A stretch of 64,000 bases of DNA. Origin: Cryptomeria japonica (lineage: Eukaryota > Streptophyta > Pinopsida > Cupressales > Cupressaceae). This document shows, piece by piece, positions 23,741 through 34,425 of this stretch. Both the position numbers and the translations under genes were made by a program. The notes below the pieces were generated by a model. It saw only the letters and a program-made list of their open reading frames with translations. It did not search any database and was not told where the DNA came from. The number at the start of each line of letters is the position of its first letter. The first letter of the stretch is position 1. The stretch is taken from contig NC_081409.1 in assembly GCF_030272615.1 (NCBI RefSeq), positions 650,664,468 through 650,728,467 of the forward strand, read 5' to 3'.

Positions 23741-23816
23741 ATGACATCTAGCAGTTCAAGTTCATCTAGTTCATCTGCTGCTATATTCTGGAGAAAAATT
23801 CCTAGGCTTGATGGAA
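23741..23816 (+). pseudogene. Copia C gag start, cut by gypsy D1
   Basis: The ATG at 23741 begins a serine-rich N-terminus and then the RKIPRLDG block, the same as in the G and H gags. It stops at TGGAA (23812-23816), immediately before D1's LTR. The rest of gag is absent from C. Confidence 0.85.
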
Positions 23817-24878
23817 TGATGCAGAGGCCTTCTTACACCTAAGGACAAGTCCAAAAGGTTAGGATCTGACCCTTCAAATGACAAAAAAATGACCCTACAA
23901 GGAAGGACTCTACACCTTAAGGTTTTGAAATACTCTCCACTACTCAAGCCTAACACCTACTCAAGATAGGTAAATGGCTTCAACTTCTCTAACATACCTC
24001 ACTCGTGACTCCTGCTCTTAGGGGCTTTTGAATTGGTCCATTTATGACCACTAAGGACTATTCCAAGCATTGGTTTAGGGTTTTATCTTCAAATCCTTAT
24101 ACCTCCTTTGGAAACATACCCCCTAGGCTAGTACCCCAATTTAGCGAGAGAATTGACCTCAACTCCAAAATATTCCACAGACTCTAACAAACTACTCAAC
24201 ATTAAAAAAACCCTTTTAGGAGCTACACTCATCCCCAAAATGGGTTGGAAAGATTTGCAACCTAAGGGTTTGAAACCCTTAGAAGCCTAGAGACCTAATT
24301 AGAGCAATTAGGCCTAATTTACAAAGCAATGCCCATTACTGGTATCCCAACTGCAAAACCAATTTTATGAGAATTTAGGTAATGTTGAATAACCTCTAAT
24401 TCCAAGTTTTCACACCTGGAACCCACCGCTATCATATTTTATGATGACTATCCTAAATTTGCTTAAGGTAGTCACATAGAGATGCCTACCTAGTTTTGCT
24501 TCTTTCTCCTCACAACCAAGGCTTCCCTACAAAAAACCATGAAAATCCTAAAATTCATAGGCCAATCCTACACTCCATCAAAGGAAGAAACTCGTAGTTG
24601 ACTAGAATGCAAGATATGGCCATTTTTGGCTAAATTCCTAGCCAAACCCTTACTTTCTGGGTTAAAGTCAGAAAAATGGAGGGTACTCACTACATATAAA
24701 CAATCAAAGCCTCAAACCACCACCAAATAAAAACTAGTTTATTTATCCATCTACTCCATGAATGGTGTGACTCAATTCACACCATACAAGATCATACAAC
24801 TTCAGCAAACTCAGAATTTCTGGTAAAAACCTAAGCTTGTATGTGTCTTATTGCTTTCAACTTCAAATCACAACATCA
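23817..24878 (-). repeat. 3' LTR of gypsy D1
   Basis: A 1,062 bp LTR with TGATG...CATCA tips. It matches 31100-32156 along its whole length with scattered substitutions. Confidence 0.88.
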
Positions 24879-24888
24879 CCCCCCTTGG
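24879..24888 (-). other. Gypsy D1 polypurine tract
   Basis: On the minus strand this reads CCAAGGGGGG and sits directly before the LTR's TGATGTTGTG. The same junction occurs at 32157-32166 for D2. Confidence 0.8.
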
Positions 24889-25256
24889 GAATCATGTCCA
24901 TAAGTCTTATAGACCTCTCCAATGGTTTCCAACCTAATTTGGGAGAGGTTGGAGCCATTGAGAGGCTTACATCAACCGCATTTTGAAAAGTTGCACTTTC
25001 AAAAGTTGCATTTTTGCATAAAAAGTTGTCAAACTCTCTAAGGTTGGGATCCACACACTTCGATCAACCAAACACCCCTAAAAAATCCTAAATACCTATC
25101 AAACACAAAACCAAACATTCTACTACCCCTATTGACCACATTATCTCGATTGGCTTATCAAATTGCCTAATTAGTGACATGGGTTTACATGGTGGGGTCT
25201 TTATTGAATATATGAAACTTGCATAAACAAAAGACACTAAGACAAACACTATGATC

Positions 25257-25619
25257 CTAGTCTTCATCCTCAGACCCATGATTTTCTTGTTGAAGAGGTT
25301 CTTCTACACCATACTCCCCATGAGAAGAGATCTCAAGCCCACTTGAGATCAGAGTTTGGAGGTCTGCACCATGGTTGGAAATTTGTTTATCTATCATCCA
25401 AACTTCCTCAGAGTCTGGTTTGTCTTGCCAAACCACTAAATACTCGATGTACTCCTTGTTCCTTGTCCTCTTTATGATTCTAGTGTCTAGAATCTTGCTC
25501 AACTTTAGTGATTCATGCCTTGGAATATCATTGTCTGTTGCAACCAGCATTGGTTCCTCCACTTCATTGCTATCACCTTTGAAAAGTGTAAGATAACACA
25601 CATTGAAAATGGGTGACAA
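25257..25619 (-). pseudogene. Gypsy D1 pol C-terminus with chromodomain
   Basis: The minus-strand frame contains ILDTRIIKRTRNKEYIEYLV and WQDKPDSEEVWM. This is the chromodomain pattern, in which aromatic residues bind methylated histone tails in known family members. It ends in an acidic tail and a stop at 25257. Chromodomains in this position direct integration of chromoviruses into heterochromatin; that is family knowledge. This copy is part of a broken polyprotein. Confidence 0.85.
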
Positions 25620-25733
25620 TCCAAGATCAAGAGGAAGTTGGACTTCATAGGCATTCTATCCACATTTCTTCAAAATTTGACATGGTCCAATCTTCCTCTG
25701 CATGAGCTTGGTGTGCTTACCTTTTGGGAGTCT

Positions 25734-26680
25734 CTATTTCTTCAAATGTACCCATACCAAGTCTCCAACACTAAATTGCACATCCTTCATTTTCTTATCA
25801 GCATAAGCCTTGTACTTCACTGTAGATTGTTGGAGATGAGACTTCACTTGGTCATGGACCTCCTTGATGGCTGATGCAAAAGCTTCACCATCTACACTAA
25901 TAGGCTCTTCCTTGAGAAAATCCCTCAACTCCAATACACCCCTTGGGTGGATGCCATACACAATTTGGAAAGGAGACTTCCCAATGCTTTTATTTATGGT
26001 GTCATTGTATGAGAATTCTTCCTATGATAGTATATTGTCCCATTTCTCTCCATGTTGTCTTGTTAAACATCTTAATGGGTTCCCCAAGGACTTATTAACA
26101 ACTTTAGTTTGCCCATCCGTTTGAGGATGGTAGGATAATGAGAAAGATGGGTTAGTTCCCAACTTGTTCCAAAGGGTCCTTCAAAAATGACCTATGAAAT
26201 TCACATCCCGGTCTGAAACTATATTTAGTGGCAACCCATGTATCCAGATTATTTCTTTGAAAAACAAGTCTACAACATATGAGGCATCACAAGAGGTTTT
26301 ACATGGCAAGAAATGAGTCATTTTACTAAATCTGTCCACCACTACAAAGACACTATCAAATCCCCTCCTTGTCCTAGGCTAACCTAGCACAAAGTCCATG
26401 CTTATGCTCTCCCATGGCCTAGAAGGAATGGGTAAGGGTTGGTACGAGCCTGCATTGGTGGATTTTCCCTTAGCTTTTTGACAGATTACACATGTCTCCA
26501 CAAACTTCCTTACATCTGCCTACAACTTAGGCTAGTAGTAATGTCTTTTCACAAGGTCAAGGGTCTTGTCAAGACCAAAATAACCTACCATTGCTCCACA
26601 ATGTTTCTTCCTAATGATATTCAGTCTCATTGAACACTTAGGAATGCATAACTGTCCACCTTTAAATAGCAATCCCTCTT
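25734..26680 (-). pseudogene. Gypsy D1 integrase (catalytic Glu lost)
   Basis: Minus-strand order: an HHCC-type zinc region near 26490-26640, the core with [16 protein letters not shown] and SDRDVNF, then QTKVVNKSL, and a C-terminal region with VGDLVWVHLKK at 25734. In related integrases the third motif carries the catalytic Glu (QTEVVNRSL); here that codon reads AAA (Lys) near 26110. Several stops also occur, for example in place of a residue after NFIGHF. It cannot encode active integrase. Confidence 0.82.
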
Positions 26681-26683
26681 GGA

Positions 26684-27304
26684 TCAAAAACTCAGAAAAT
26701 TCCACATGATACTAGTCACCAAAAGATTCAAATGCCTTGTAGATATCTCTTCATCAGCATCATACATGTTCTTCAAGGAGTCAATGCCAACACTTTCCAT
26801 CTTGATTTGATTGATAGTTAAAACACTCCTTCTCAAAGCATTTGCAACTTTATTCTTGACCCCTTTTTTGTGCTTAAGGTTGAAAGTGAAATCTTGTAGG
26901 GTTTCTACCCACTTCATGTGCCGATGATTTAACTTCTCTTGACTGTTTATGAAGCTTAGAGCTTGATTATTAGTAAAAACTATGAAATCCTTAGGCAATA
27001 AATAGTGCCTCCACTTCTTCAATGACTGAACCAAAGCATACATCTCCAAGTCATAGGATGAGTATCTCCTCTTTGCATCATTTAGCTTTTCACTAAAAAA
27101 GGCAATTGGCCTTCCTTCCTGACTGAGCACTGCTCCAATAGCCATGTGGCTTGCATCATATTTTACCAAGAATATCTTGTTGAAGTGTGGTAGGGCGAGG
27201 ACTGGTTGTTCTGCAACCTTCTTCTTTAAGGTCTCAAATGAGTCATTTGCCTCCTTGGTCCAACTGAACCTACACTTTTTTCGTCCCTTTATGGTGTCAA
27301 GCAT
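26684..27304 (-). pseudogene. Gypsy D1 RNase H domain (two catalytic Asp lost)
   Basis: The open minus-strand segment shows the expected blocks VKYDASHMAIGAVL, SSYDLEMYALV, FTNNQALSFIN and KVANALRRS. In D2 the third and fourth blocks read FTDNQAL and KVADALSRG, so D1 has Asp to Asn changes at two active-site positions. The C-terminal part is frame-altered relative to D2. It follows the reverse transcriptase on the same strand. Confidence 0.87.
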
Positions 27305-27417
27305 TGGTGCACAAACATGACTAAATCCCCTTATAAACTTCCTATAAAAAGTTGCTAAACCATGGAAACTTCAGACATCATTCATAGTTTTAGGTGTAGG
27401 CCAAGACAATATGGCAC

Positions 27418-28345
27418 TCACCTTCTCCTGGTCCATTTCAAATCACCTTGTGAGATTACAAAGCCCAAGTAGATGATCTCCTCCTCCATGAACAAGCACT
27501 TATCCAAATTTATCATTAGCTTCTCTTCATGTAATCTTTTGAGGACCATATCTATATGTTTGAGGTGCTCTTCCTTTGAGTGGCTAAAGATCAAGATATC
27601 ATTAAGGTATACTATCACAAACCTACCTATGAACTCCACCAAGACCTCATTCATCAACCTCATAAAGGTACTAGGGGCATTGGACAACCCAAATGACATG
27701 ACCTTCCACTCACACAATTCCTCATTGGTTTTAAAAGCTATTTTCTATTCATCCCCTGGCCTTATTCTATTCTGATGGTATCCACTTTTTAGATCCATTT
27801 TGGTGAAATATTTAGCACTCCCCAAGCAATTAAGTAAATCCTCTATCCTAGGGATTGGGAACCTATACCTTATAGTTATCTTGTTGATGGCCCTTGAGTC
27901 TATGCATAGCCTCCAAGTGCCTTCTTTCTTGGGTGCAAGGACAATCGGTAATGCACATGGGCTTAAGCTTTTTCCAATTAGCCCTAATTCAAACAACTCT
28001 TCAATTTGTCTTGCCATCTCTGCATTCTTATCTGGAATAATTTTGTATGTTGCTTTATTTGGTAAGGCAGATCCAGGGATCATATCTATGCAATGACTTA
28101 TGTCTCTTACCAGTGGTAGGGATCTTGGCATTCCATTTGAGATGATGCCTTTGTACTTGTCAAGTAACTATCTAACTGTAGGGTCTATATGCCTTTGTCC
28201 TTCTTCTTTCCTATATGCAAACTACTCCTTATTTGTCACCTTGGACTTGGGAATGAGGGCTTAACAAACTGCATCCTTCTTTGCCATCTCCTTCATGAAC
28301 TGCTTCCCTTCTATCAACAACACTTTGGCATCCTTTTGATGAATA
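27418..28345 (-). pseudogene. Gypsy D1 reverse transcriptase (YLND in place of YLDD)
   Basis: Two minus-strand segments make up the domain. At 27745-28131 are the N-terminal part with RLCIDSRAINKITIRYRFP and the first catalytic Asp in FTKMDLKSGYHQ. At 27418-27717 are FGLSNAPSTFMRLMN and the active-site box, which reads VYLNDILIFS where active enzymes have YLDD or YVDD. A stop separates the two segments. Upstream, from about 28130 to 28345, lies the protease-RT linker up to solo LTR E. Confidence 0.87.
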
Positions 28346-28349
28346 ATGA

Positions 28350-29618
28350 TGAAAAAAAATACCCTAACTGGTACTAAGAGGGGATGAATCAGTACATACA
28401 AAAACTTCTCCACAACTTATCAAGTTAAAACATTGCTAACCGGTTGTCTTCATCACTGAACTTAACCATGGCAATACCAGTTAAACACAATAAGACTTCA
28501 GACAGCTAAAACCAGTAAAAATGAATACTTCAAATATCATTCAACACTTGATAACTACTTCACCAATACACATATGCATGTGTTGTATCAGTAATACCAT
28601 AACCATTAGCTTTGCATGCATAATCACTTGAATAGGGACTGCACAATCATCACATGAAAACTGCACAACTCATAACACACTGATTTTTCACATGGAAACC
28701 CAAATGGGAAAAACCACGGTGGGGATGGATACCCACAAGCTTGTTTTTGAACTCTTTTGAAGCTCGCTCTGTTAGGAGCCTAGTCTGGTTAAACACTTTA
28801 CAATAAGGTTATGCTAGGAACAGATCCTATTAAAGATCACCCAATTAAGGGATGGTTATATACCCTGTTAAAGGTTGAAACCCTATTAAAGGTTACCTTG
28901 CTAGAGGATTTGAAGAACTCAATGAACTTGAGTCACCTGGTTAGAGGTTTTACAATAAGCCTGTTAAAGCTACCTGAAAAAGGGAATTTCCTACTATTGA
29001 AATGGTTAGAAGACAATAGGTAAAGCTCTGATCTGATAACAACACTACATGCTAATCCAGATCCTTTTCAACTCCTCTACTCTGCAATCACACTTGGCAG
29101 TTTTCTACTCAATGGTCTGGAAAGTATCTCATCACTGGGATACAAATACAACATTTGCTAACAACTTACATTAATAAACATCATTGACCTTATAGACAAC
29201 AATTAGGTCAGTAACAATCTCAAACAAATCACAAGTCATTCTGCATCGTCCATTCTCTACCGCATATGGCAATCGGTAACCCATCACGCTTTCTTCACAT
29301 ATTGCTAAGAAAAATCTTCCTTCCCAAGGTAGACATTTAATTCACATGCAAGATCCTCAAGGAAATCCTTCATGTGCACAAAACTAATGTGGCATCTCGA
29401 TCTCATCCTTATCTCTTTGCTAACTCATCACACAATGTCACTGATTGCATCACACAAACTAGATTGCCAAACTAGAAACCCTAGAGCTGAGACTACCAAC
29501 CGGTAGTCACACTTAGTGAATCCTTGACACCAGTTCACTTCATCTCTTCATATCGGTTCTCCAACTTCTTCCAATCCTCATACCAGTTCACTTGCACTTA
29601 TTGACATCAATGACAACA
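28350..29618 (-). repeat. Solo LTR E inside gypsy D1 (left edge approximate)
   Basis: About 1.27 kb of non-coding sequence interrupts D1 between protease and reverse transcriptase. On the minus strand it starts TGTTGTCATTGATGTC and ends with a U5-like block: TACTGATTCATCCCCTCTTA then a T-run. The plus strand at 28690-28740 contains the complement of the LTR phrases GTTTTTCCCATTTGGG and GTGGGTATCCATCCCC. No convincing target duplication was found because the left edge is uncertain by about 15 bp. It is similar in layout to E2 at 62407-63575. Confidence 0.65.
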
Positions 29619-29634
29619 TCCATGATCATATCAT

Positions 29635-31050
29635 CATACCGGTTCATCATATGCCAACACCTTTCCCTTATGTTCTATCTCACTCTCCATTAGGGGTAAA
29701 ATCTCTATCAACTTACCATCCTTAGTAATTGAATAGGTGTTTCTAAACCCATCACGGTAAGCCTTCAAATCAAACTGCCATGGTCTCCCAAATAGGAGGT
29801 GACATGCATCCATCTTGGCTATATCAAATAGGAATCTATCCTTGTATGATCCAATCTGAAACTCCACTCATGCCTGCTCTTCTACCACTACTTTCTGACC
29901 TTTGGTGAGACATGAGACCTTATAGGGGTAAGGATGTGGCAACCTTCTCAACTTAAGCTTCTCTACCATTTCAAGGGACACAAAATTTTCAGTAGACCCA
30001 AAATCTATCAAGACCTTGCATACCTTTCCTCCTGCCTTGCAGGTAGTCTTGAAAAGAGACTTTCTTTGTGGGGGCACCTTGTTATGTACCTTCATGGTGG
30101 TTACTTCTCTCCTCATCATCAGATCCTCTCCTCTTTCAGGGTAGTCATAACTATCAGGAGCATTAACACTTTGATAGGTGTTTGCACTTGCCACACTTTG
30201 GCAATCTGATTCCTGCACCAAATTGCTCCTCCTTTCTCCCATGGAGCTTGCAGCCTTCTCCAAACATCTATTGGCCATGTGCCCTTCTTGGTTATAGTGG
30301 TAGAATCTAGGAGGTCCTCTACCTTGGGATCTTCCTCTAGAGAATGGTCTTCTACCCCTAAAGTTCCCTCTTCGATTGTAGCCTCTTCGTTGGTTGTAAC
30401 TGCTCTCTCCTCTAGTACCCTCTTGATTAGACTCACCTTGGTATCCAAAACAATTTCCTTTGCCTCTTAAAGAACTTCTTCCCCCTCTTTGGTGTCTCCC
30501 TTTGCCTCTGCTATTTTGTTCTTGTCTTCTCTTTAGTTTCTTCCCCCTCTTTGGTTTTTTCCATCATCTTCATCCAAGTAGCCACTTTTCTCTTTCCCTC
30601 TTTCACCCTCTCATCTTGGATGAAAGTCCACCAAGTTAGTGCAAACCTTTGGTGCTCTGGTATGTCTTCACTCTCAAATAAATTGTCTAAGGAGTCTATC
30701 CACTCCATCACTATATCCAGTTCCATCTTACCGACAAACATTGGCAGATCCAATTTCACATCCATTGTTCTTCTTTCAATGGACTTGAGGACTCTCATCA
30801 GGGGTCTCTGGTTTGTAGGAACCTCCAGTTCTTCCTACCTAGGGATTTCCTCTTCATCCCCTTCTTCAACACTTCTAAAGACTCTTTCTCCCCTCTCCAC
30901 TTTGTCCTTCAACTGGTCCATCTCATTTCTCAAGACCTGATTCTCAGCCTTGACTGCTCTGCTCTCTACCATCTACTTCTTCACCAGGACATTCAACTCA
31001 GCATTGGTCATCCTTGATGGGACATCTTGGGATCCCTCTTCTTCTGACAT
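29635..31050 (-). pseudogene. Gypsy D1 gag, zinc knuckle and protease
   Basis: Read on the minus strand from an ATG at 31050, a coiled N-terminus leads into the gag core, LDLPMFVGKMELDIVMEWID. A zinc knuckle, FYHYNQEGHMANRC, follows with one cysteine lost. The protease active site reads VLIDFGSTENFVS; family members usually have DSGSTENF, so Ser is replaced by Phe next to the catalytic Asp. The protease C-terminus, DACHLLFGRPWQ, is at 29634-29867. Solo LTR E follows. Several stops break the frame. Confidence 0.83.
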
Positions 31051-31085
31051 CTTGTCTTCTTCTCCAGTCCAAAGTATACTCCTAT

Positions 31086-31097
31086 GCTCTGATACCG
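31086..31097 (-). other. Gypsy D1 primer-binding site
   Basis: On the minus strand it reads CGGTATCAGAGC, one base off the initiator tRNA-Met site and two bases from the LTR. Confidence 0.82.
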
Positions 31098-31099
31098 CT

Positions 31100-32156
31100 T
31101 GATGCAGAGGCCTTCTTACACCTAAGGATAAGTCCAAAAGGTTAGGGTATGACCCTTCAAATGACAAAAAAATGACCCTACAAGGAAGGACTCCACACCT
31201 TAAGGTTTTGAACTACTCTCCACTACTCAAGCCTAACACCTACTCAAGATGAGTAAATGGCTTCAACTTCTCTAACATGCCTCACCTGTGACTCCTGTTG
31301 GGGATTTGGAATTGGTCCATTCATGACTATTAAGGATTGTTCCAAGCATTGGTTTAGGGTTTTATCTTCAAATCCTTATACCTCCTTTGGAAACCTACCC
31401 CCTAGGCTAGTAGCCCAATTTAGCGAGAGAATTGACTTCAACTCCAAAATATTCCACACACTCTAAAAAACTACTCACCATTCCAGATACCCTTTTGGGA
31501 GTTACACTCATTCCCAAAATGGGTTGGCAATATCTGCAATCTAAGGGTTTGAGCCCCTTAGAAGCCTAAAGACCTAATTAGGGTGATTAGGCCTAATTTA
31601 CAAAGCAACCCCCATTACTGGTATCCCAACTACAAAAAAACTTTATGAGAATGTGGGGAATGGTGAATAACCTCTAATTCTAGGGTTTCATTCCTGGAAC
31701 CCACCGCTATCCAATTTTATGATGACTGTCCTAAATTTGCTTAAGGTAGTCACATAGAGATGCCTACCTAGTTTTGCTTCTTTCTCCTCACAACAAAGTC
31801 TCCCCTACATAAACCCATGAAAATCATAAAATACATAAGCTAATCCTACACTCCACCAAAGGAAGAAACTCCTAGTTGACTAGAATGCAAGATATGGCCA
31901 TTTTTGGCTAAAACCCTTGCCAAACCCTTACTTTCTAGGTTACAGTCAGAAAAATGGAGGGTTCTCACTACACAAAATTAATCAAAGCCTCAGACAACCA
32001 CCAAATAAAAAATAGTTCATTTCTCCATATAATACATTAATTGTGTGACTAAATTCACTCCGTACAAGATCATACAACTTTAGCAAACTCAAATTTATTG
32101 GGAAAAACCCAAACTTGTTGGTGTCTTATTGCTTTAAAATTAAAATCACAACATCA
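31100..32156 (-). repeat. LTR shared by gypsy D1 (5') and D2 (3')
   Basis: A 1,057 bp LTR matching 23817-24878. On its left is D1's PBS, as expected for a 5' LTR on the minus strand. On its right is CCCCCCTTGG and pol 3' sequence, as expected for a 3' LTR. One LTR therefore serves two internal regions. Confidence 0.88.
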
Positions 32157-33308
32157 CCCCCCTTGGGAATCATGTCCACAATACTTATAGACCTCTCCAA
32201 TGGTTTCCAACTGAATTTGGAATAGTTTGGAGCCGTTGAGAGGCTTACATGAACTGCATTTTGAAAAGTTGCACTTTTGCACTCAAAAGTTGCATTTTTG
32301 CACTCAAAAGTTACAACTTAGGCTAGTAGTAATGTCTTTTCACAAGATCAAGGGTCTTGTCAAGACCAAAATGACCTACCATTTCTCCACAATGCTTCTC
32401 CATAATGATATTCAATCTCATTGAACACTTAGGAATGCATAACTGTCCACCTTTAAATAGCAATCCCTCTTGGATCAAAAACTCAAAAAATTCCACATGA
32501 TACCAGTCACCAAAAGATTCACATACCTTGTAGATCTCTCCAAAGTATTCATCAGTATCATACATGCTCTTCAAGGAGTCAATGCCAACACTTTCCATCT
32601 TGATTTGATTGATAGTTAAAAACCCCCTGCTCAAAGCATCTGCAACTTTGTTCTTGACCCATTTTTTATGCTTGAGGTTGAAGGTGAAATCTTGTAGGGT
32701 TTCTACCCACTTCATGTGCTAGTAGTTTAACTTCTCTTGATTGTTTATGAAGCTTAGAGCCTGATTATCAGTAAAAACTATGAACTCCTTAGACAATAAA
32801 TAATGCCTCCACTTCTTTAATGACTGAACCAAAGCATACATCTCCAAGTCATAGGATGAGTATCTCCTCTTGGCATCATTTATCTTTTCACTATAAAAAA
32901 TAATTGGCCTTGCTTCCCTACTGAGTATTACTCCAATAGCCATGTGGCTTGCATCACATTCTACCTGGAATATCTTATTGAAGCCTAGTAGGGCAAGGAC
33001 TGGTTGTTCTGTAACCTTCTTCTTCAAGTTCTCAAATGAGTCATCTACCTTCTTAGTCCAACTGAACCTACAATTTTGTCCTCCCTTTATGGTGTCAAGC
33101 ATTGGTGCACAAACATGACTAAATCCCCTTATAAAATTCCTATAAAAAGTTGCTAAACCATGGAAACTCCAGACATCATTCATAGTTTTAGGTGTAGGCC
33201 AAGACAATATTGCACTCACCTTCTCCTGGTCCATTTTCAACTCACCTTGTGAGATTACAAAGCCCAACTATATGATCTCCTCCTGCATGAACAAACATTT
33301 AGCCAAAT
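32157..33308 (-). mobile_element. Partial second gypsy copy D2
   Basis: Positions 32157-32312 match D1's 3' non-coding region (24879-25037). At 32313 the sequence jumps to the part of pol matching 26521 in D1, so the chromodomain and most of integrase are missing. Pol continues to about 33308 (matching D1 near 27500), where it meets copia C sequence at a short AAATT-type microhomology. No right LTR, gag or PBS is present. Confidence 0.85.
32323..33267 (-). pseudogene. Gypsy D2 RT end, RNase H and integrase start
   Basis: Two segments, 32719-33267 and 32323-32715, are in one frame but separated by a stop near 32716 (a CAT/CAC codon in D1). RNase H blocks VECDASHMAIGV, SSYDLEMYAL, FTDNQALSFIN and KVADALSRG keep all four catalytic acidic positions, unlike D1. 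Integrase zinc region residues (HCGEMVGHFG, KRHYY) close the segment. It is truncated at both ends. Confidence 0.85.
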
Positions 33309-33311
33309 TAT

Positions 33312-34061
33312 AAACGAGTTACTACTCCTATGGTTAAAAGTGAGAAATTGACAAAGAAACATGCATCTACATCCGTAAATCCTACTAGGTACAAATCTAT
33401 GATTGGTGGTTTGTTATATTTGACTCAGACTAGACCAGATATAATGAATGCAGATTGTACTGTATCAAGATATCAGAGTGATCCTAGAGAAAATCATGAA
33501 AGTGTGGTGAAAAGGATTTTTCAAGTATTTGTAGGGAACAACTGAATATGGTTTGCAGTATCCTTAAAATGATGACTTTACATTATGTGCATATACAAAT
33601 GTAGATTGTGCTGGAGATGTTGATGACTGGAAGAGTACATCTGGTGGAGCTTTCTTTCTTAGAAAGAAACTTGTTTCATGGATCAGCAAGAAGGAGTCAT
33701 GCACTTATTTATCTACTGCTGAAGCTGAGTATGTTGCTGCTACTACTAACTGTACACAAGTTCTATGGATACATAAAATATTGAAGGATATAAAGGTGAA
33801 TTGTAATGAACCGGTAGTTATTCACTGTGATAACTCTTGTGCTATTGATATATCAAAGAATCTGATATTTCATTCTAAGACAAAGCACATATCTATCAAG
33901 TATAACTTTTGAAGGAGAAGGTGGAAGCAAACGAAGTCAGACTGGTTTATGTGAACACTAAAGAATAGATTATGGACATTTTCACTAAACCTTTGCCTAA
34001 AGAATCATTTGAGTACTTCAGAGACAAATTGGGGGTTTTTGTCCCTCTGGTAGAAAACTGA
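33312..34061 (+). pseudogene. Copia C RNase H remnant
   Basis: Plus-strand segment homologous to 61490-62269 of G and 56007-56786 of H. It shows KSMIGGLLYLTQTRPDIMNA, a CAYTNVDCAG block where H has an acidic TDADW, and CTYLSTAEAEYVAATT with the conserved Glu. It ends at the TGA at 34059-34061. Frameshifts occur near 33530 and 33908. It joins D2 at its left end, so the N-terminal polyprotein is absent. Confidence 0.85.
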
Positions 34062-34413
34062 GTGATGCTAATTGGCATTAGTCTAGTATGCATTATCAGA
34101 GTTATTACTCATTTTGGATTGATGTGGTGGTGCTACTACTCAGGGGGAGTAGTCAGCTATATGATTCAAAGGATTTATGATTTTTCTTTGATGTTTTATG
34201 TTAGATCTTTGGCATTGATGTCAAAAGGAGAGATATATATGTGAAAAATGAAAAATAGAGCTTAACAAAATATCAGTCAAAAGTGAGTTTGATTCAGAAC
34301 TTCATTGCTATATCATTTTGTGGGAGATTGTTGGTTTTCTTCCATTGGGAGGGACTTGTTTGGCATTTCTTGGCATTTGGATGTTTTTCACATCTAGTGT
34401 TGTCAAAAATGCC

Positions 34414-34424
34414 AAAGGGGGAGA
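34414..34424 (+). other. Copia C polypurine tract
   Basis: AAAGGGGGAGA immediately before the 3' LTR, identical to that in family A and G. An earlier related motif (ATTGATGTCAAAAGGAGAG) lies near 34214. Confidence 0.85.
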
Positions 34425-34425
34425 T

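Larger units (their letters stand above)
23817..32156 (-). mobile_element. Ty3/gypsy chromovirus D1 (minus strand)
   Basis: LTRs at 23817-24878 and 31100-32156 start TGATGCAG and end CAACATCA on the plus strand. From right to left on the minus strand: PBS, gag, zinc knuckle, protease, reverse transcriptase, RNase H, integrase, chromodomain, polypurine tract. Integrase after RNase H is the gypsy order, and the C-terminal chromodomain makes it a chromovirus. Solo LTR E splits protease from reverse transcriptase. The left flank TGGAA is C's gag, but the right LTR is followed not by TGGAA but by the polypurine tract of a second copy (D2). Confidence 0.88.

Noticed and set aside
31100-31167. Start of a gag protein at 31167 on the minus strand
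   Set aside because: This frame begins inside the D1 LTR; the primer-binding site at 31086 shows the leader starts later, and the ATG at 31050 is preferred.
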